Shown here: piece by piece, positions 38,045 to 39,135 of the stretch
Layout of the letters: each line of letters begins with the position of its first letter
Position numbering within the stretch: position 1 is the first letter of the stretch
The notes under the pieces: generated by a model
The model's database searches: none
Seen by the model: only the letters and a program-made list of their open reading frames with translations
Told to the model about the DNA's origin: nothing
Position numbers and translations under genes: made by a program
DNA from: an uncultured Cellvibrio sp.
Lineage (GTDB): Bacteria; Pseudomonadota; Gammaproteobacteria; Pseudomonadales; Cellvibrionaceae
DNA length: 39,135 bases
Assembly (NCBI GenBank): GCA_946481735.1
Contig: CAMLOU010000023.1
Span: forward strand, 1-39,135
Direction: 5' to 3'

Positions 38045-39135
38045 ATGATACTAACGGGAGACATGTTGCTGGGTGCAAAAACCCTTAAGGGTTCTGGCCC
38101 GGTTATTTACGCCGCTAATCCAGCCACCGGCGAACATCTGGAACCGGCTTATCCCGGCGGCACAGCGAGTGATGTGGAGAAAGCTTGTAGATTAGCAGCG
38201 GCGGCGTTCAATCAGTATCGCCATACCAATCTACATAACCGCGCGCGCTTTCTGGAAACCATTGCCGAACAAGTTCTCGAATTGGGTGATGCACTGATTG
38301 AGCGCGCCATGGCCGAAACCGGATTGCCCCGCGCCCGGCTTGAAGGTGAACGGATGCGCACCGTGAATCAACTGAAATTATTTGCCAGTGTGGTACGCGA
38401 AGGTCACTGGCTGGATGTGCACATTGATCGCGCACTGCCGGAACGCCAACCGCCGCGCCCGGATTTACGCATGCAACATATTCCACTCGGCCCCGTGGCC
38501 GTGTTTGGTGCGAGTAATTTTCCCCTGGCCTTTTCGGTTGCCGGTGGTGATACCGCCTCGGCATTGGCTGCCGGAGCACCGGTCATAGTTAAGGCGCATC
38601 CTGCGCATCCCGGCACATCGGAATTGGTTGGCCGCGCGATTCGGGTGGCGGTAAATTTATGCGGCCTTCCCGATGGGACGTTTTCATTGCTGTACCTGAA
38701 CGACAACGACACCGCCCAGGCCTTGGTGCGCAATCCGCATATCAAAGCCGTTGGCTTCACCGGCTCCCGCGCTGGCGGGCTCGCGCTGCAACAAGCCGCC
38801 GCACAGCGACCCGAACCGATTCCGGTGTACGCCGAGATGAGCAGCATCAACCCGGTATTTTTATTGCCCGCCACCCTGGCAGAAGACGCCGACACTATCG
38901 CGGAAAATTTTGTCAGCTCGCTGACCCTGGGTGCCGGGCAATTTTGCACCAATCCCGGCTTGGTCATCGGTATCCGAAGTGAGGCGCTGGAGCGTTTTAT
39001 CTACACGGCCAGCCGGTGCATTGAACAGTCCCGCAATCAGACGATGTTGTCCTGCGGCATTTATAAAAATTATACCGAGCGGGTGCAATCACTCGCACAG
39101 CGCCCACGGGTCAAACAGGTTGCCCAAGGTCAACA
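38045..39135 (+). CDS. 2-oxoglutarate semialdehyde (2,5-dioxovalerate) dehydrogenase, 3' end cut by window edge
   Basis: The 363 visible residues cover about two-thirds of a typical protein of about 525. It resembles the KGSADH-type aldehyde dehydrogenases, with VFGASNFPLAFSVAGGDT (oxyanion N158), VKAH (K183), VGFTGS, YAEMSS (E264) and LGAGQFCTNPG (nucleophile C301). It would oxidise 2-oxoglutarate semialdehyde to 2-oxoglutarate with NAD(P), the last step of the Weimberg pathway, and so feeds the tricarboxylic acid cycle. It starts 3 nt after the transporter stop. The upstream pentose dehydrogenase and lactonase, if clustered, would lie beyond the right edge. Confidence 0.9.
   Translation, partial: MILTGDMLLGAKTLKGSGPVIYAANPATGEHLEPAYPGGTASDVEKACRLAAAAFNQYRHTNLHNRARFLETIAEQVLELGDALIERAMAETGLPRARLEGERMRTVNQLKLFASVVREGHWLDVHIDRALPERQPPRPDLRMQHIPLGPVAVFGASNFPLAFSVAGGDTASALAAGAPVIVKAHPAHPGTSELVGRAIRVAVNLCGLPDGTFSLLYLNDNDTAQALVRNPHIKAVGFTGSRAGGLALQQAAAQRPEPIPVYAEMSSINPVFLLPATLAEDADTIAENFVSSLTLGAGQFCTNPGLVIGIRSEALERFIYTASRCIEQSRNQTMLSCGIYKNYTERVQSLAQRPRVKQVAQGQ

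Overview
The window reads as chromosome of a plant-polysaccharide-degrading gammaproteobacterium, most likely a Cellvibrio or close relative (Cellvibrionaceae). Evidence: a lipoprotein-type family 10 pectate lyase, a complete CheD-containing chemosensory operon, phosphoenolpyruvate carboxylase, an LpxL-type acyltransferase (so a Gram-negative envelope), and copies of a short dispersed palindromic repeat. The assignment rests on gene content and remembered family resemblance, not on a search.

Layout. (1) 1-2082: 5' part of a YdbH-like envelope protein, running off the left edge. (2) 2174-12241, all on the minus strand: a chemosensory operon transcribed mcp, cheY, STAS, cheA, cheW, mcp, cheR, cheD, cheB, REC-EAL. 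A good sigma70 promoter (12323-12351) precedes it, and the terminator of the upstream ppc gene isolates it. The cluster joins receptor signalling and adaptation (CheR, CheD, CheB) to a c-di-GMP phosphodiesterase output; CheA also carries a tandem motif resembling the c-di-GMP-binding MshEN fold. (3) 12450-18156: ppc, a CPBP membrane protease, a LysR regulator and an acetolactate decarboxylase with a signal peptide; a pair of inverted DnaA boxes lies in the CPBP-lysR gap. (4) 18364-25419: LpxL, a rhomboid protease with a long C-terminal tail, a zinc-finger/TM/helical-repeat protein, the pectate lyase, a Gfo/Idh/MocA oxidoreductase and an exported NTF2-like protein. Palindromic REP-like repeats sit at the 3' ends of these genes, and three genes take their stop codon from a repeat. 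(5) 25584-27716: a PepSY-cytochrome b561 pair, a GNAT acetyltransferase and small membrane or exported proteins.

(6) 27704-30983: a small AT-rich island. It is bounded by a 74-nt direct repeat (72 of 74 identical) made of the tRNA-Pro(CGG) 3' end plus its terminator, which is the signature of site-specific integration into a tRNA gene. No integrase is present. Cargo is a PLD-like nuclease domain joined to a winged-helix-like domain, a DUF2188-like gene with a small CxYYC gene, several very small ORFs, and a roughly 200-nt transcription unit with its own promoter and terminator.

(7) 31439-39135: a conserved hypothetical, a LysE-type exporter, and a pentonate catabolic locus: a LacI-family regulator, an IlvD/Edd sugar-acid dehydratase, a DHDPS-family dehydratase/aldolase, an MFS sugar-acid transporter and a 2-oxoglutarate semialdehyde dehydrogenase cut by the right edge. 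Together these are the lower steps of a Weimberg-type route from pentonate to 2-oxoglutarate. A repeated element (ATGAT-NN-ACGCAATCAT) occurs upstream of lacI and twice upstream of the dehydratase, and is the likely operator. All functional statements are inferences from sequence motifs; no database search was run.
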